Assembly: GCF_003473485.1 (NCBI RefSeq)
Contig: NC_053044.1
Location: 3,794,501 to 3,858,500, forward strand
DNA: 64,000 bases
Reading direction: 5' to 3'
Source of the DNA: Medicago truncatula
Taxonomy: Eukaryota > Streptophyta > Magnoliopsida > Fabales > Fabaceae
Part shown: one piece after another, positions 46,091 to 58,678 of the stretch
Numbering within the stretch: the stretch's first letter is position 1
Layout: every line of letters starts with the position of its first letter
Program-made: the position numbers and the translations under genes
The notes under the pieces: model-generated
The model's database searches: none
What the model was told of the DNA's origin: nothing
The model's input: only the letters and a program-made list of their open reading frames with translations

Positions 46091-49000
46091 TTAGCCAACT
46101 GCATCTAAATCAGCATCAGCATCAGCATCAGCATCAGTCTCATCTATGATTCCATCTTCAACTTCAGCATCCGCTTCCAATTGACCTGCTTCCTGACCGA
46201 TATCAGTATCTGAGCCATTCTTCTGAAGTTCATCAGAAGTTGAGGTTCCACCAGGGAGAGCAGCAGCGTCAAATTCCATAGGTGTTGCTGTGCTATCTGC
46301 TCTAATGCCTTCACCACCATCTATCTCAATTGAAGGTGTAGCAGTCTACTCCACAACAAAAAATAATGACAAAAAGTGATTTCAGGGAATCCATTTAACA
46401 TTGAATTTATTATTACAAATCTTAAATATAATAAAGAGGAGAACAAAAACAATGGAGAGAAGTAGAACGAAACAGATAGATGCATGCAAATTACAGTTCA
46501 ATCTAATGATACTCCATCCATCTCATATTAAGTGTCACATTTGGAATATTTGTTTGTCTCAAATTATGTCATTTTAATTACCTTTTTCCACTAATATATC
46601 ATTTTTTATTGTATCTCAACTACCTAACACTCACCCAAGAGCACTTGAATGAGATGGTAAGGGATCTCTTCCAGCTTAACCAGAGGTCCTGGGTTCGAAT
46701 TCAACCCTGAGAATGCAGCAGTGTTAAATCTCTTGAGGGAGATCTTTGTCACGCATTGCAGTCTTACCCGGCTAAGGGACTACTCTTTGCAGTTGTGCGC
46801 AGAGGATACCCGGCTCATTCCACTAACTACTACTACCTTTGTTGTCCATAAATAAATGACTCATTTCAAATTACTAGATACATTTTTTTAAAAATATACC
46901 CCTTATTAATACAACTAATTTGTCATGGGAGATGAAAAAACTGAGTTGGTCACATCTATACAAAACAAGGTATTTTAGTGACATTGATTCACAAAATCAA
47001 CACATTAAGTACACCATCTACTTTTGTTAATAAGTAGTATATTAGGACAGAGGTAGTATATTAATAAGGATAAATAAGTAAATGAGGCTCATTTGATCAT
47101 AGAAATTAGTATACTCAATGATTTTCCTAAGAAGTGTGTGTAACATTAAAAGACACTTAATATGACAGGCGCAGTAGTTTATGTTATCTGTTTATTTTGG
47201 CGTATGCCATTCGTGTAGCCTTATATCTGTATATAGGAAGAGTTAGTTGGTAACAGAGCTCTGTTGCCATTCAGCTACTTAAGAAGGCAGTTATGCTTGT
47301 CTACTTATAGTTCTATCATGTACACTCAATTGAAGGTTAGCAATTATCATATTCATAATCACAGTTCAGAATTCTCCAAATTATCTCTCAACACTTTACT
47401 TTCTTTGATTTTCTCTCATTTCCAAACCTAATGTACATCTAAGTCTGACCTAACTACTGCACTCAATTGAAGGTGCATAATGTATTGGGCAATAAAACAC
47501 TCCAAAATTAAAGTCATGCACATGATGGATATGTACCCAAACATGGTATGCACCAGATACCCAAGAAAAATAATTTTCAAGCAAAAAAGTTTGGATGCAT
47601 CATACACATAAGTATTGTTTGGGTGCATATCAGTGCTCTAGAATTTGGTACATAAAAAAGTACTATTGTGTAACAAAAGAAATTAAAAACTAAGTTTTTC
47701 TCATTTCTTTTGTCGATCACATTGATACTTTCATTATTACCTTGTGAATTACTTTCCTATTTTTAACTTTGTAAATATTCTTTCCATGTCTGTAAATATC
47801 ACCTTTCCTAATTTCTGTGTATATTTCTTCCTATTTTGATTTGTAATTTGCAATATAATAAATTAGGAAAGCTTCTAGATAGTTATTAGATAGATATAGT
47901 CGACATCTATAATCAAGGTATTTATTTTGCAAGAAATCGTGCAAATTAGCCTTATTGATCAAATCATTAAGTACCAATTCTTTTTTAAGAACATTAAGTA
48001 CCGATTCTTTTTTAAGAACATTAAGTACCAATTCTAGTCTCCTATTCAGACAATTTAAATCCATTTTTCCTCTCAAATCTACATCTCTAAACCATTTGAT
48101 CTTGTTTATAAAAGAGTAATGCTATTTCACGCAAGAGTTTTCTTCCCGAAAGATTCACAAATTGATGTTAATCAATTAAATCTTGTCCTTTACTAAAACC
48201 AACTATACCCAGTCCCTTCTTTAGATTATTTGACACCTCTTTCATCGGTTCCTTCGTCATTTCATGTCTGTTAGGGCTTGAGATAACTAAAATACAGCTT
48301 GGAGTGGATAATTGTTTTTCTGAGATGCTTCAAACCGGTTGGGGCCTACAAAAGCGGTCTGCTTGGGAAAAATCCCATGGGCATCCCCAATAACCTCGGG
48401 CCTAACAGCAAGCGTCCGTTAGATTGCCGGAGTACAACATTTATGGTCAAAATATCCAACTAGACATGGAACCGTGGTTTGTAAAATCAATTCCCTCCTA
48501 CAATTTTATGTCTACCAATCACTAATATAAGTTTATTACTTAATTGGGTTATAATTATATTAGTATGAACCAAATCTGGGACTATATCCATGAATATAGG
48601 CAATTATAGATTGGTGTAATGGTGAATTTGGGCGGGTTTGTAGAAGAAAAAAGAGGACGCCAGTGATTAGCAGGGAGATATTTCCAGTAGTAATCCAATG
48701 GTCAAGGGGTTATATATATATATAAGCAGAAATAATAGGGATGACGGGGGAATTAATTATGTAAATGAAGCCTATAAGGGAGTTAGGAGTTGGTTAGAAA
48801 CTCAACAGATTTGCAAAGGAGGGCATTGTAATCTTCTGGCAACACTCACAAGAGGGAATTAATGATGTAAATGAAGATCATTGGTTTAGTACGCAAAATC
48901 TTCAAACAATATTAAAAACCAGTTATAAACAGTTATTAATGGTCCATGTTTGGACCGAGGCCCACATTAGAGGGATCCTAAAATTTATTTTATTATATAT

Positions 49001-52000
49001 TTTAACATACTCGCACCTTAAATTTGTTATAAATCCCGTAGCCATGCAATGTAATTTGGGCTGTCTAGTTTACCATACTTTGTGTGTCGCTGTAAGTTTG
49101 TGTGAGCGATCGTGTTTTAATCTCTTTTCTCACAGGTTACGATAGGTCCAAGGACCAGCTGAAAGCATGAGTGAAGGGTGAGGGCCTGTTCTCTCCAAAA
49201 AAAGTTAGATACTAGTAGGCTAATTGGCCATAGGAATACCCAAGTTTGAAATTCATGAAAAAAATTGCATCTTATTTACGCGGCGTGCGAAAACCGAAGG
49301 ATTAGAATATATTGATGCATTAACCTCTTGTGATAAAATTACATTGTTAGCTCCAGTTCAAATATAATCATAGAAACAGGAACACAGGATAAAACAACAG
49401 TCAGTCGAAAAGCCTTTTCCCGCAAAAGAACATAAACTAAAAATCCTCGCAACAATTTACGGCTTCTTGTGGTTGATAGAAACCAAAGAACAAAAACCAG
49501 GCAACCAGCAACAACGGGAACCACTAAAAAGTTATTCTCTTGAGAAGATGTAATTAAAAAAGAAATATGGGAAGTTGGATCTGAATCAAGAAACCTGATT
49601 TTCTTCAACTTGATTAGCAGCTTTCTTTGCCTCTTCCTTTTTACCACGTTTACTTCTGTCATTTGGTTTAGCTTGGTATTTAGATTGGACATCAGACGGC
49701 AAAAGTTCTAGTGGTACAACCCCTTCAATTCCATATTCAGTAAACTGCAACAATATATACATATAAAATTTCAATTAATCCGAAAAAGTTAAGCAGACAA
49801 TAAATGTAGATTAAAAAGTTAAGTTTACCTTAGAAAAACCCTCCAAGTCCTGCCGTGCTGAAAGACGAAGACCTTTCCAACAATAAACCTAAGTCAAAAA
49901 GAAAGATAGGTAAATAAAAGTGTACACTCTACAGTAGAATGTTGAATATTAGACGATAAAATTTACCCTTCTAGATGATTTTGTTTTGGTAAAATATATT
50001 GGTTTTGACTTAATAGAGGAATGAATACTTTATGGCAAGGTGCTATGTATGCAGATGCTTTTTAATGATAGTTGCAATGAAATGGCATATTATCAACGAA
50101 CTTTTCTTTTCGGCTTACTATAGGGTAAGATAGCTGTTTTGATGCCTCTCTTGTTCTCATTTTATTTGTATGTCTTTACTGAGTGTTAACTGAAAAGAAG
50201 CTGAAGAGCTCCTTTATATCATTGTTATGTTTCCACCTTGTCCTTTTTTCTGCTTTTCCTTCATTTCCTAAAATAAAATTTCTACGTCTACTACCCAAAA
50301 TATTAAGCAGGGGATTACCCGGTTATTCTTGTGGTGGTATTCAGCTTCTATTCCAGCAGAAGGATCCATCTGTAGTTTCATAAATGCGAAGAATTTCAAT
50401 ATTTAAGAAAAATGAAAAAAAGGCTATAACTTGGATGATTGGAAAAAAATCATAATAACCAAGCCTGCAATATTAGGAAAGGAAAAAAATCAATATGTCC
50501 ATTGCTGTTAATAAGGAAAACTTACATCTTCAGCCAAGGGTTTCCAGTACTCCAGAATTGAAGGTGTTTGAACACGCTGAGGATCAGTTAAAGCATTCTG
50601 GAAATTCAAGAAATTTGGTGTAAATCAATAATTAAGAAAAGTCAAACAATATTATGATGACCAATAGAATGGAAATGAAGAAATGTTTTTTAACCAAAGA
50701 AAAAAAAATCAATATAAGTAGAATATTATACTTTTGGCTAAGGACCTCACTCAATCTACAAAACTGACTTGTAAGCTGAGGACTGCTCAAGCCATATAAT
50801 AATACTTAGGCCATATATTTAATCAGTATGTGATCCTCACACCCAACACAATGATGGTGCAGGAGGACACAACAATGAAGGCAGTCCAAAATTTCCACAA
50901 TTAAGGTGGCTAGGAGAAGACCGCAAGTAAGGAGTGACCCAATCCAAGGGTTTGTAAGTAGCGATCGGAGGAACCACAACAGTTTATTTTTTTTCTCAAC
51001 TAACTTTTCCTTTATTATTTTCATTGACGGCTATATTGACATAATAACGAATTATCATAAAAATAGGAAAGATTTATATACGTTGTGAAGCATATGGGGT
51101 TTGACTAAACAACTCAAAAGTCTAAACCTACAACCAGAGCACTTTGATGTTAAACATGCCACTATCTACACATACTTTTAAGTTCTAACCCTAGTGTTCA
51201 GCATCCACAATAGTCAACTTCTACAGAACTAGACCTAGCATATTTAGCACTGGCCACAAGTTCTGTAAATAAAAATATACCGGATTTTGATCTGCCCACT
51301 TCCACAACTGAGACAGTTCTTTGTTACCCAATCTCCATCTTGGCTTACTGAAAATTAAGAGACGGAACAGCGTAAGCAGACAATCTGAGCATGGTGACCA
51401 AGACCCATATAAATAGTAGCATAAGAATAGAAGAAAGAAATCTACAATGACTAAACATTAATTTTGTTCTATAAATCACAAAGCCCCTCAAGCACCTATG
51501 GTTTTGCCTAGTTGTATCGTGTATGCTTGTAACATAAACTTAAAATTGATTTTCTTTGTTCTGAGCTACTTAATATTTTGACTTAGTTGACTACTTTTTA
51601 TGTTGAACAAATATTCCTTATGTTTCTAGCGTTTCAGTTTTCAAATAAGTTCATTATCAGAGACATCGCATGTTACGAAAGCAAATAATTGTGTTGTTTC
51701 AAAACTGGTTTCACATTGCACCCACCCCACCAAAGAAAAGGAACTCAATAGAGGTAGAGACATGGTGATCTACAGGCTACAGTGAAATTATATTCCGTGG
51801 AGAACACTTTAATGAACTTTAAAGTTAACATTGATGGATGTGTGTGTTTACGGTTTTACCCCTTTAATCGACAAAATATCGCAATGTAATAAAAACACAT
51901 AATGAAGGGTATTACCACGAAGAGGAGCACTAGCAATACTCACTCTAAACTCTCTTTCCAACACTCACTCTCTTATTGGGTGAAATTCATGTGGATCACA

Positions 52001-55000
52001 TCATATTGGGAGTGGGCCCCACATGAAGTGTTGAGACTCACGTGATTTTCACTGAATAAGAGAGTAAGTTTTGCAAAGAGAGTGTTAGAGTGGGTGTTCC
52101 TAGCACTACACTTATCATGAATCCATTAATTTTACATGACACCCATTTCGAGACATTAATCAAGGGGTAGGTTTTATTTTTTACTTAACAGCATCAAAAC
52201 AAGGTTATAACTTCTTTCACGCAACTGACAACATCAAAAGATTATGAGCGATTTCTAGTCCTCTAAACTAAAGCCATTATTACACGATAAATAATTTGCT
52301 AAACAAAAAGCATACCGTTTCTTCGAGCCATCTGGTACCGCTTTCTTCTCTGTAGCTTGTTTTTCATATGGTGGGCAGCCATCACGTTTCCACCACACCT
52401 AAAAAATACATGAAAGGCATTTATATTCTTGATGTTAATGATAACTGGCAATCACATGTTTATTTGCAAGAGAACATACGGAGGAAGTGTTGGAAGATGC
52501 TCACCCAATTCTTTTCTCGTTCTAATATATGCTCAATTTTGTGAAGGAACTCTTTCCCTTTGGGTGGAGTCAGTTCAATAAGTTTTTTAACACGCTCTTC
52601 ACATGATGTGATCTCATCTTTCTGAATTACAAAAAGAAATGAGTTACATGTAAACAATGCATTTTCAATCAAAACAGCAGCTACTATAACCTTAGAAAAC
52701 GCTAAAATAAGGTCCTTCCTTAAGTAATAACCAATTCATGTTTCTCAGATTACGGGAAAGTAAAGACAAAAATCACAAAGGAGATGTTTGACGGTGTACA
52801 TACAACCTGATATCTGACAAAATGGACAGTACTGCCATAAAAATAAACTTACCAAAACTAATAGGGGCATACTGCAGTTAAATATTGCTTTTGGGGAAAC
52901 CAAAAGAACATGTGTAGTCAATCGCAGATAAAACATATTACATTTTGTCCCTATTGATTGAGAATCGTATTTGTGGCTAGCGATTTGTTCAAATTCTGCT
53001 ACACTGTGATGTTATAGTGGTACTATAGCGGTTTGTTAAAATTCCTCTACACTATAGAGCTACTATTTGAAAACACTAAAAAGAACTGTTTGTTGAGCAC
53101 AATGTATTAAATGGGAATCTTGGACTCCCCTTTCCCATTTGGGAATGTTTTGCTAGGAAACAAAATACTTTCATAAAATCCTGTCAATGTTAGTTTCCTT
53201 GGAATACTTTTTAGAACACATTCATATCAAACATGCAAATTAATTTTCATTTTTTTTAAATATTTTTAAAAATTTCCCTACCAAACACCCCTAAGAGAAA
53301 CAGTAGAAATCATTTCATGTAAGCCAATAATTGCAATTAACAAATATTAGGTGCTAAGGAAGGCATGTAATGTTTTCATAACTAAAAGTATGAAAATTAG
53401 GTACTACCCAATGTAGCCACATTACCAAGAGTTCAAAGAAGATGGGACTAACCATGGTTTCAGATGGCAGATCCTTGTCACCTTTTCCAGGGGCCTAAAA
53501 GCAAATGACGGAGAAACCACCAGCTAATATTAGATAAAAAAAACTAAATACTATTTGTACATCACATAGAAATTAGTCTTCATAAAATTATTACCTTCAA
53601 ATAATTAAACAATATCAGACACTGCACAAGAACATGACGTCGAAAACTTGGATCCTTCAACTATCAAGAATTCAACCGATAACAAGAAACAAACAAGAGA
53701 GAATGCTGAGTCAGGACTTGAACATCTTCGCAGAAAAAAATGATGACACATTTTTATTAGTAAGCATCAAGACTTAGCCAAACTGCTCACCTCTAGACCC
53801 ATAAGTTTACTGCTTGTGAGATATTTTATACTAAAGTTAACTGCCTCTTCTTCCAAATTATTAGCATCTCCCTCTTCGTCACTTAAAGGTTGTGCTTCAA
53901 ATGTATTCAGTACAACCTTCAATCCAACAAAAATTCTTATGTAAAAAGAAAAGAACAGAAGCAGTTTGATAATTGAGAAAAAAATGCATGCATGCAGACA
54001 AAAAACTATGAAATAAAATATTACCAACAAGCTGGAGGTGAACTTTTTCCACTTAAATGTAGAGTGAATTATAGGAGCAGGGTTAGAAAAATACTCCTGC
54101 ATCAAGTTAACAGAGACTGATTAAAATATTTGTTTTAGGTTATTTTATTGAAAGAAAATAAAACACTGTCCTGCAGTATGTAGTCGAAGTTGTAAAATTT
54201 CTGCTTTAACATGTAGAAGTAGAACCATTTATGACAAATTTTATATTGAAAATCGTGTCAAAAAGCAAGGCAGGCCTCAAGTTGAGAAAAAGGAATAGAC
54301 TTCCAATCAGGAACTAAAATTTCAATGAAAACTTACCTGTAAGCCCCAAAAAGTTTCATAAAAATTGAAATCAATGCATATGCCTGGAAAGCATGGAAAA
54401 TAAATTGTTAGCTGGAGAAAAAAAATATAAACTTCAATTAATAACTTGTATTTATAAGAATGAATTAAGAATGGCAATCAAGAAAGCTAAGACAGTAAGC
54501 GAGGACGTGCCTTCTACAGGTTCTTTCTCATATTTTGTTTCATTTGATGTGTTAAAGACACCCTTGATATTTAAGGCTGCAAAAGTTTATCAAAAACAGC
54601 AAAATGAGAGGCGCTCAATAAAATGAAATTTAAAATATTAGTTAAGATAAACTTCACAGAACTGTACCAGATCGCTCTGATAATGGAAAGAAATGAGCCA
54701 GAAACATGAGAATTCTTCCGCAAAAGACCACATCATTTGCCTACAACATCCATACAAACACATTGAATTATGGCAATCGTGCGAAGAATAATTTATCCTA
54801 CATAACCCTAACTTAATACTCATTCAATACTACAATGCTGAAGAGAAATTTATCATATAGCTCGACCTAGACAGTTAAAGGGAGGAAAGAGAGACATTTA
54901 GGGATGGAGGAAAACAGGAAAGACAAATGAGCACTCAAAGTTTAAACAAATCCAAACACATGAAGCAGGAATATTATAGATTTGTATTTAGAGACAGTAA

Positions 55001-58000
55001 TCAGCTTTAAAGCTTTAAGTATAATAGAACATAAATCATGCTCAATGTACCTTTGAAAGACGGCGAAGCAGTTGATTACAGGTTCTCAGCATCACAAGTT
55101 TTCCTCGAGCAAAAAGTTCTTGCTGTGTGTCATGCGAACATAAAAGTTCCACATAAGTACAGGTCAGTTATACAATACCCCTGCTCTAAATCATTAATTA
55201 GAGAAGCACAAAGAATTACAAACAAATGAGGAATGTACCTTTCCCAATATATCTTGTTTACTCTCTATATAGCCAAAAATATCCTTGCAGTTTTTCATTG
55301 TAGACATTTCTGTCAAATCTTCCAACAACTGAAAAATCATTCCACCTTCAATGTGTTCCTTCTCACACAGATATAGCACTATATCTGAAAAACGAAAAAA
55401 AAAACAAAATACAAACATAAGTATAAAAGAATAGCAAGAAGAATTTACAGTTAATATGTTTAGGATTTAACTGTATCTCATTAAAGCATTGCTAAATGGT
55501 GCACAGACCAAGAAGACGAGGAATGTGGCCTTGGGTAGTTTCATTAGCATCAATTGATTGCCCGTATTGCATTACTTCCTCCCCACACTGTACTGCTGCC
55601 GACTGAACCAGAGTGTGAACATATTAATACAGGCCATAAAGAGACATAAACAATGAAACAAGAAAACAAAGAGGGGAAAAGAAACAGCATTAGATAAGTT
55701 TATATTTGAAATGGTTTTTCTGAAAATGCTTTTCTTAGTTTACAGTTTACTTTATACAAGTCATCTAAGCATCTTGAAAACACTGCTTACTTTACCATTT
55801 GATAAACTATACACTACATGTGAATTCAAAATAAATAAAAGAGTAAAAAGAAAACACTTAAAAATATGCAAGTCAATGGTAAGTAAATACATGCACTAGC
55901 AAGAAAACAAACTGAATGTGTCATAAAAAACATGCATCCCAGATGAAAAACATGTCTAACTTTACTGAGAAAGAAAATAAGCATTGAAATTTGAATGCCA
56001 AAATAGTTAAACTGACATTAAAGTATAGTAACAAGGAAACTGCTTTACTAATGAGTAATGATTGCATTGTTCCCAAAGTAAAGGGTATAACCAAATAAGT
56101 ATCATTCCATAACCACTGTATTAGCATAAGAAAATCTATAAGGTCGGTATTATGCATCAAACTGTACTTGCAGTGAGTACAATACTGAAACTAGGGTTTA
56201 GTATCTAATTAGGTCATGCCTTGAGAATGGTCTCAAGGGGATTATTATAGCCTAATTAGGCCTCTTATTCCGTGACTTAATCCCTAAGTCACACGAGATA
56301 AGGAGAAACACGTGTATCCCCCTAAATCCGGATATTCTGGCCGAATATTTGGCCTAGAGGTTCGGGCATGATGGTTTCGGGGGATAAGGAAAGGGACGCG
56401 ACCTTACGCAGGCGTAGGCGGCATCCATGTATAGGGACAGTGGGTCCTTACGTGAATATTGGTGGTCCAAAAGCCATTCTTCTATGTGATTAGTAAAATA
56501 TAGTGTCTAAATATCTCTCACATCTCCTAAGAACTCTCGTGTTCTTTAACATAGAATTATAGCAATACTGTCTACCTTTAAACTAAGAATTTGGCTCATG
56601 ACCAAATCTTTAACAGAAAAAATAAAATAAATTTAGTATCATAATCATGCATAATAGACACACCAAAGAAAAGAAAAAAAGATAAAACACTATTGGATTT
56701 TTCCAAAGAAATTTGTAGAAATCCAATTAGATTATCATTCTTTATTCGACTAGCACATAAGGTGTCATCTATGAGCAAGGGTAGCAGTTAAACATACCAC
56801 GAATTCCTGAAGTAATAGCCGTAGAATGTTTTCTAGGGATTGGTTCTCATCTTGGGCCAATTTTGTTTGTCTCTGTTAATCATAAATCAATTAAATTAAC
56901 CACAACCTTTAACAATGTCATTATCAAAGTTACTAGAAAAGGAACCTCGGGACATGAATCATGAATGAACAATTTAAGTCAAAAGACAACCATGTTATAT
57001 TTTTCATAAGTTATAGATATCCCATAATCAAAACCCTTTTGAAATTTAAGAGTCTCTCGCCTTTTTCCTTACTGTTCCCTAAATGCAAATCTCTTTATTT
57101 TGTAAAATCCAGAATATCATCCCATCCCAAAGAAAATCGAAAATAAGCCATCAGAATGATATGCATGATCAAGGGCGTGTTTGGATTGCCTTATTTGAGT
57201 TTATCTACTGGCATAAACAATTGTTAGACTGTTTGGCAGAGCTTATAGAAACAACTTATTACATGTTTTGAAATAAAAAGAGAGAAGAAGAAGGTTGTCC
57301 CAAAAGTTGTCGCAAAATAGGTGTACACATGTCATTACTCGTTTGGAAATTAGTTCAGCATTGTTCAATGTTCATTATAAATTTGTACTAGGACTCTACA
57401 GGAATGGAGTTAGAGGCAGTTTTGATAAACTTCTCCATCAACACTTACAAGCTTATATGAAAAAATTTGTAAGCAATGAATTTTAATGGGGAATCTTCAA
57501 TGAACTAGAGGCTAATCCAAACTGGCTCAAAAGAATTTCAAAATATACCTGAGGCTGTATTACTTCTTGAACAGTCTGCAAAGCAAAACTTTCAGGTGGC
57601 CCCGGTTGTAATATGGCCCTTTTAAATACCTCCTGCAAATAACAATAAACCAAACAAAACAACACAACCAATGAATTCAACAATCGAATAATGCGCAAAA
57701 AGCATTATCTAGGGCCTCTTTGTTTTGACTTGTTTGAGTTTATCTACTGGCATAAGTAATTGTGAGAATGTTTGAGAGAACTTATGAAAACAGCTTATGA
57801 CGTGTATGTTGTTTTAAGCAGCTCTGAAGGATGACGCAGTGTATATTTGGTTCCACTTTTGGAGGAGACAAAATTGGTTATAGAGGTGTAGAATTGATTT
57901 TGACATGTTTGGTTCCTCTTAAAGTATAATAGATTCTACTTGAATCTAGAAATTGTAGCTTCTGATTCTAGAATTAATTTTTACACTCAAATTTGTTGCT

Positions 58001-58446
58001 GAACTCACTTTTACATCAATGTATCCAAGCATAAATCACTTTACATTCAACTCAATTTTAGCCAGAATCAATTCATTGGCAAAATCAAACATACACTTAC
58101 AAAAACAGCTTATCGAAAACAATTCGACTTTTTTTTTACCTTTTGCCATAGAAATAACTTGTAATAAGCGCTTATAGATGATAAGTGTTTATACTATAAG
58201 CAGTAAATTAAGTTGTTTATCCAAACAGGACCCTATTTTGATACTATAAGCTTAAGCTCTAATAAACAAATAATCTACTTCCCTATATAAACCCAAAACC
58301 TATAACCAATCAATAAATAAACAATTAATTAAGCTATATAAACAAATGGGTATAAGGGATTATCCAAAAAATTGAAACTTTGTGCCAATGTTTTCACTGA
58401 AAATTGAATTGTGAAAAGGAACAAAAGAAAAAACGGAACTTACCAT
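46091..58446 (-). CDS. HPR1: THO complex subunit 1 (HPR1/THO1)
   Basis: Nuclear THO/TREX subunit that couples transcription to mRNA processing and export and affects small-RNA pathways. Exon starts/ends: 58446-58444, 57632-57549, 56872-56798, 55602-55509, 55384-55239, 55122-55051, 54740-54668, 54576-54511, 54383-54337, 54096-54025, 53916-53791, 53660-53595, 53494-53453, 52621-52505, 52398-52316, 51347-51281, 50597-50526, 50369-50319, 49888-49829, 49744-49595 and 46345-46091. They join in frame to 606 aa, close to the known plant length. Recognisable blocks include VFKRAILQPGPPESFALQ, YLCEKEHIEGGMIFQLLEDL, NIKGVFNTSNETKYEKEP, VVLNTFEAQPLSDEEGDA, WRLGNKELSQLWKWADQNP and VPLELLPSDVQSKYQAKPND. 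Basic KRGKK (504-508) is followed by an acidic tail (523-606). The start codon ends exon 1, and intron 8 has a GC donor. Confidence 0.95.
46103..46132 (-). repeat. Coding hexanucleotide repeat in HPR1 tail
   Basis: About five GATGCT units encode Asp-Ala repeats near the C-terminus (DETDADADADADLDAVG). Slippage here would change the acidic tail length without shifting the frame. Confidence 0.9.
46638..46825 (+). repeat. SINE nested in the MITE
   Basis: 'gagatggtaaggg' (A-box-like) and 'gggttcgaattc' (B box, about 46691) are followed by 'aatgcagcagtgttaaatct' and 'tgcgcagaggatacccggct'. Confidence 0.6.
46831..47059. repeat. Inner MITE with TACTACCTTTGTTGTCC ends
   Basis: TACTACCTTTGTTGTCC at the left is inverted at the right as GGACAGAGGTAGTA. 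About 230 bp. It follows the SINE directly within the outer MITE. Confidence 0.7.
47180..47430 (+). mobile_element. Possible LTR fragment in HPR1 last intron
   Basis: 'cttatatctgtataggaag'-like TATA region ('gccttatatctgtatatagg'), then 'agttagttggtaacagagc' and 'atcatattcataatcacag', resembles copia-type LTR R/U5 sequence. No coding frame follows. Confidence 0.35.
47967..48034. repeat. 28-bp tandem repeat (2.5 units)
   Basis: 'cattaagtaccaattctttt' plus 'ttaagaa' is repeated with one substitution (accaattc/accgattc) and then partly a third time, inside the HPR1 last intron. Confidence 0.85.
48560..48960 (+). mobile_element. LTR-like fragment with TATA box in HPR1 last intron
   Basis: 'ggggttatatatatatataa' with 'gcagaaataatag' downstream, and 'ttggttagaaactcaacaga' plus 'gcattgtaatcttctggcaa', looks like a retrotransposon LTR promoter region. 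Ends were not defined. Confidence 0.35.
51924..52109. repeat. MITE in HPR1 intron 15
   Basis: The left end 'gagcactagcaatactcact' plus 'ctaaactctcttt' is complementary to the right end 'aaagagagtgttagagtggg' plus 'tgttcctagcac'. About 186 bp. Confidence 0.75.
52976..53077. repeat. TTTGTTCAAATT-family repeat in HPR1 intron 13
   Basis: 'agcgatttgttcaaattctg', 'ctatagcgg' and 'gctactatttgaaaacact' match the family in PURH introns. Confidence 0.55.
53100..53292. repeat. MITE-like repeat in HPR1 intron 13
   Basis: 'atgggaatcttggactcccc' at the left and 'tccctaccaaacacccct' at the right share vocabulary with the element at 58679-59036 ('aaacaaacaccccc', 'gggaat'). It is probably a diverged relative. 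Confidence 0.4.
56180..56480. other. G+C-richer insertion in HPR1 intron 3
   Basis: This 300-bp block ('taatccctaagtcacacgag', 'ggttcgggcatgatggtttc', 'cgcaggcgtaggcggcatcc') stands out in base composition from the flanking intron. It has no open frame and is probably a fragment of a retroelement. The family is not recognised. Confidence 0.4.
57172..57532. repeat. MITE in HPR1 intron 2 flank
   Basis: The left end 'agggcgtgtttggattgcc' is mirrored at the right by 'ggctaatccaaactggctc'. The internal phrase 'ttgagtttatctactggcat' matches the element at 57711-58233. It ends within about 20 bp of exon 2. Confidence 0.55.
57711..58233. repeat. MITE in HPR1 intron 1 with a nested MITE
   Basis: Outer ends 'agggcctctttgttttgac' and 'tatccaaacaggaccct' are inverted. 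A second element (57838-58096) interrupts it, with 'gtgtatatttggttcc' at the left and 'aaaatcaaacatacac' at the right as its own inverted ends. Confidence 0.7.
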
Positions 58447-58678
58447 TATGGAGTTTGAATTGAACACAAACCCTTATTCAATGGAACCTCAAAGCGTTGA
58501 ATAATGGTTAGAAGAATTGATTTTTTTTTTTTTTTTAAGAAATTGTGATTCTGTAGAGTTGAATTGAATTGGAACAAAGCAAGAAAGAAAGAGAGTGATT
58601 TGTTTTGAGAAAAACACTAAACACCAAAACGCTGCGTTTAACTGTATGTTGTTTTTTTGTCCTTAAAAAAACTGTATT

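Larger units (their letters stand above)
46511..47179. repeat. Stowaway-like MITE split by nested insertions (HPR1 last intron)
   Basis: The left end 'actccatccatctcatatta' plus 'agtgtcac' pairs with the right end 'gacacttaatatgacaggcg' plus 'cagtagt'. Inside lie a SINE (46638-46825) and a second MITE (46831-47059). The original element was probably about 250 bp. Confidence 0.6.
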
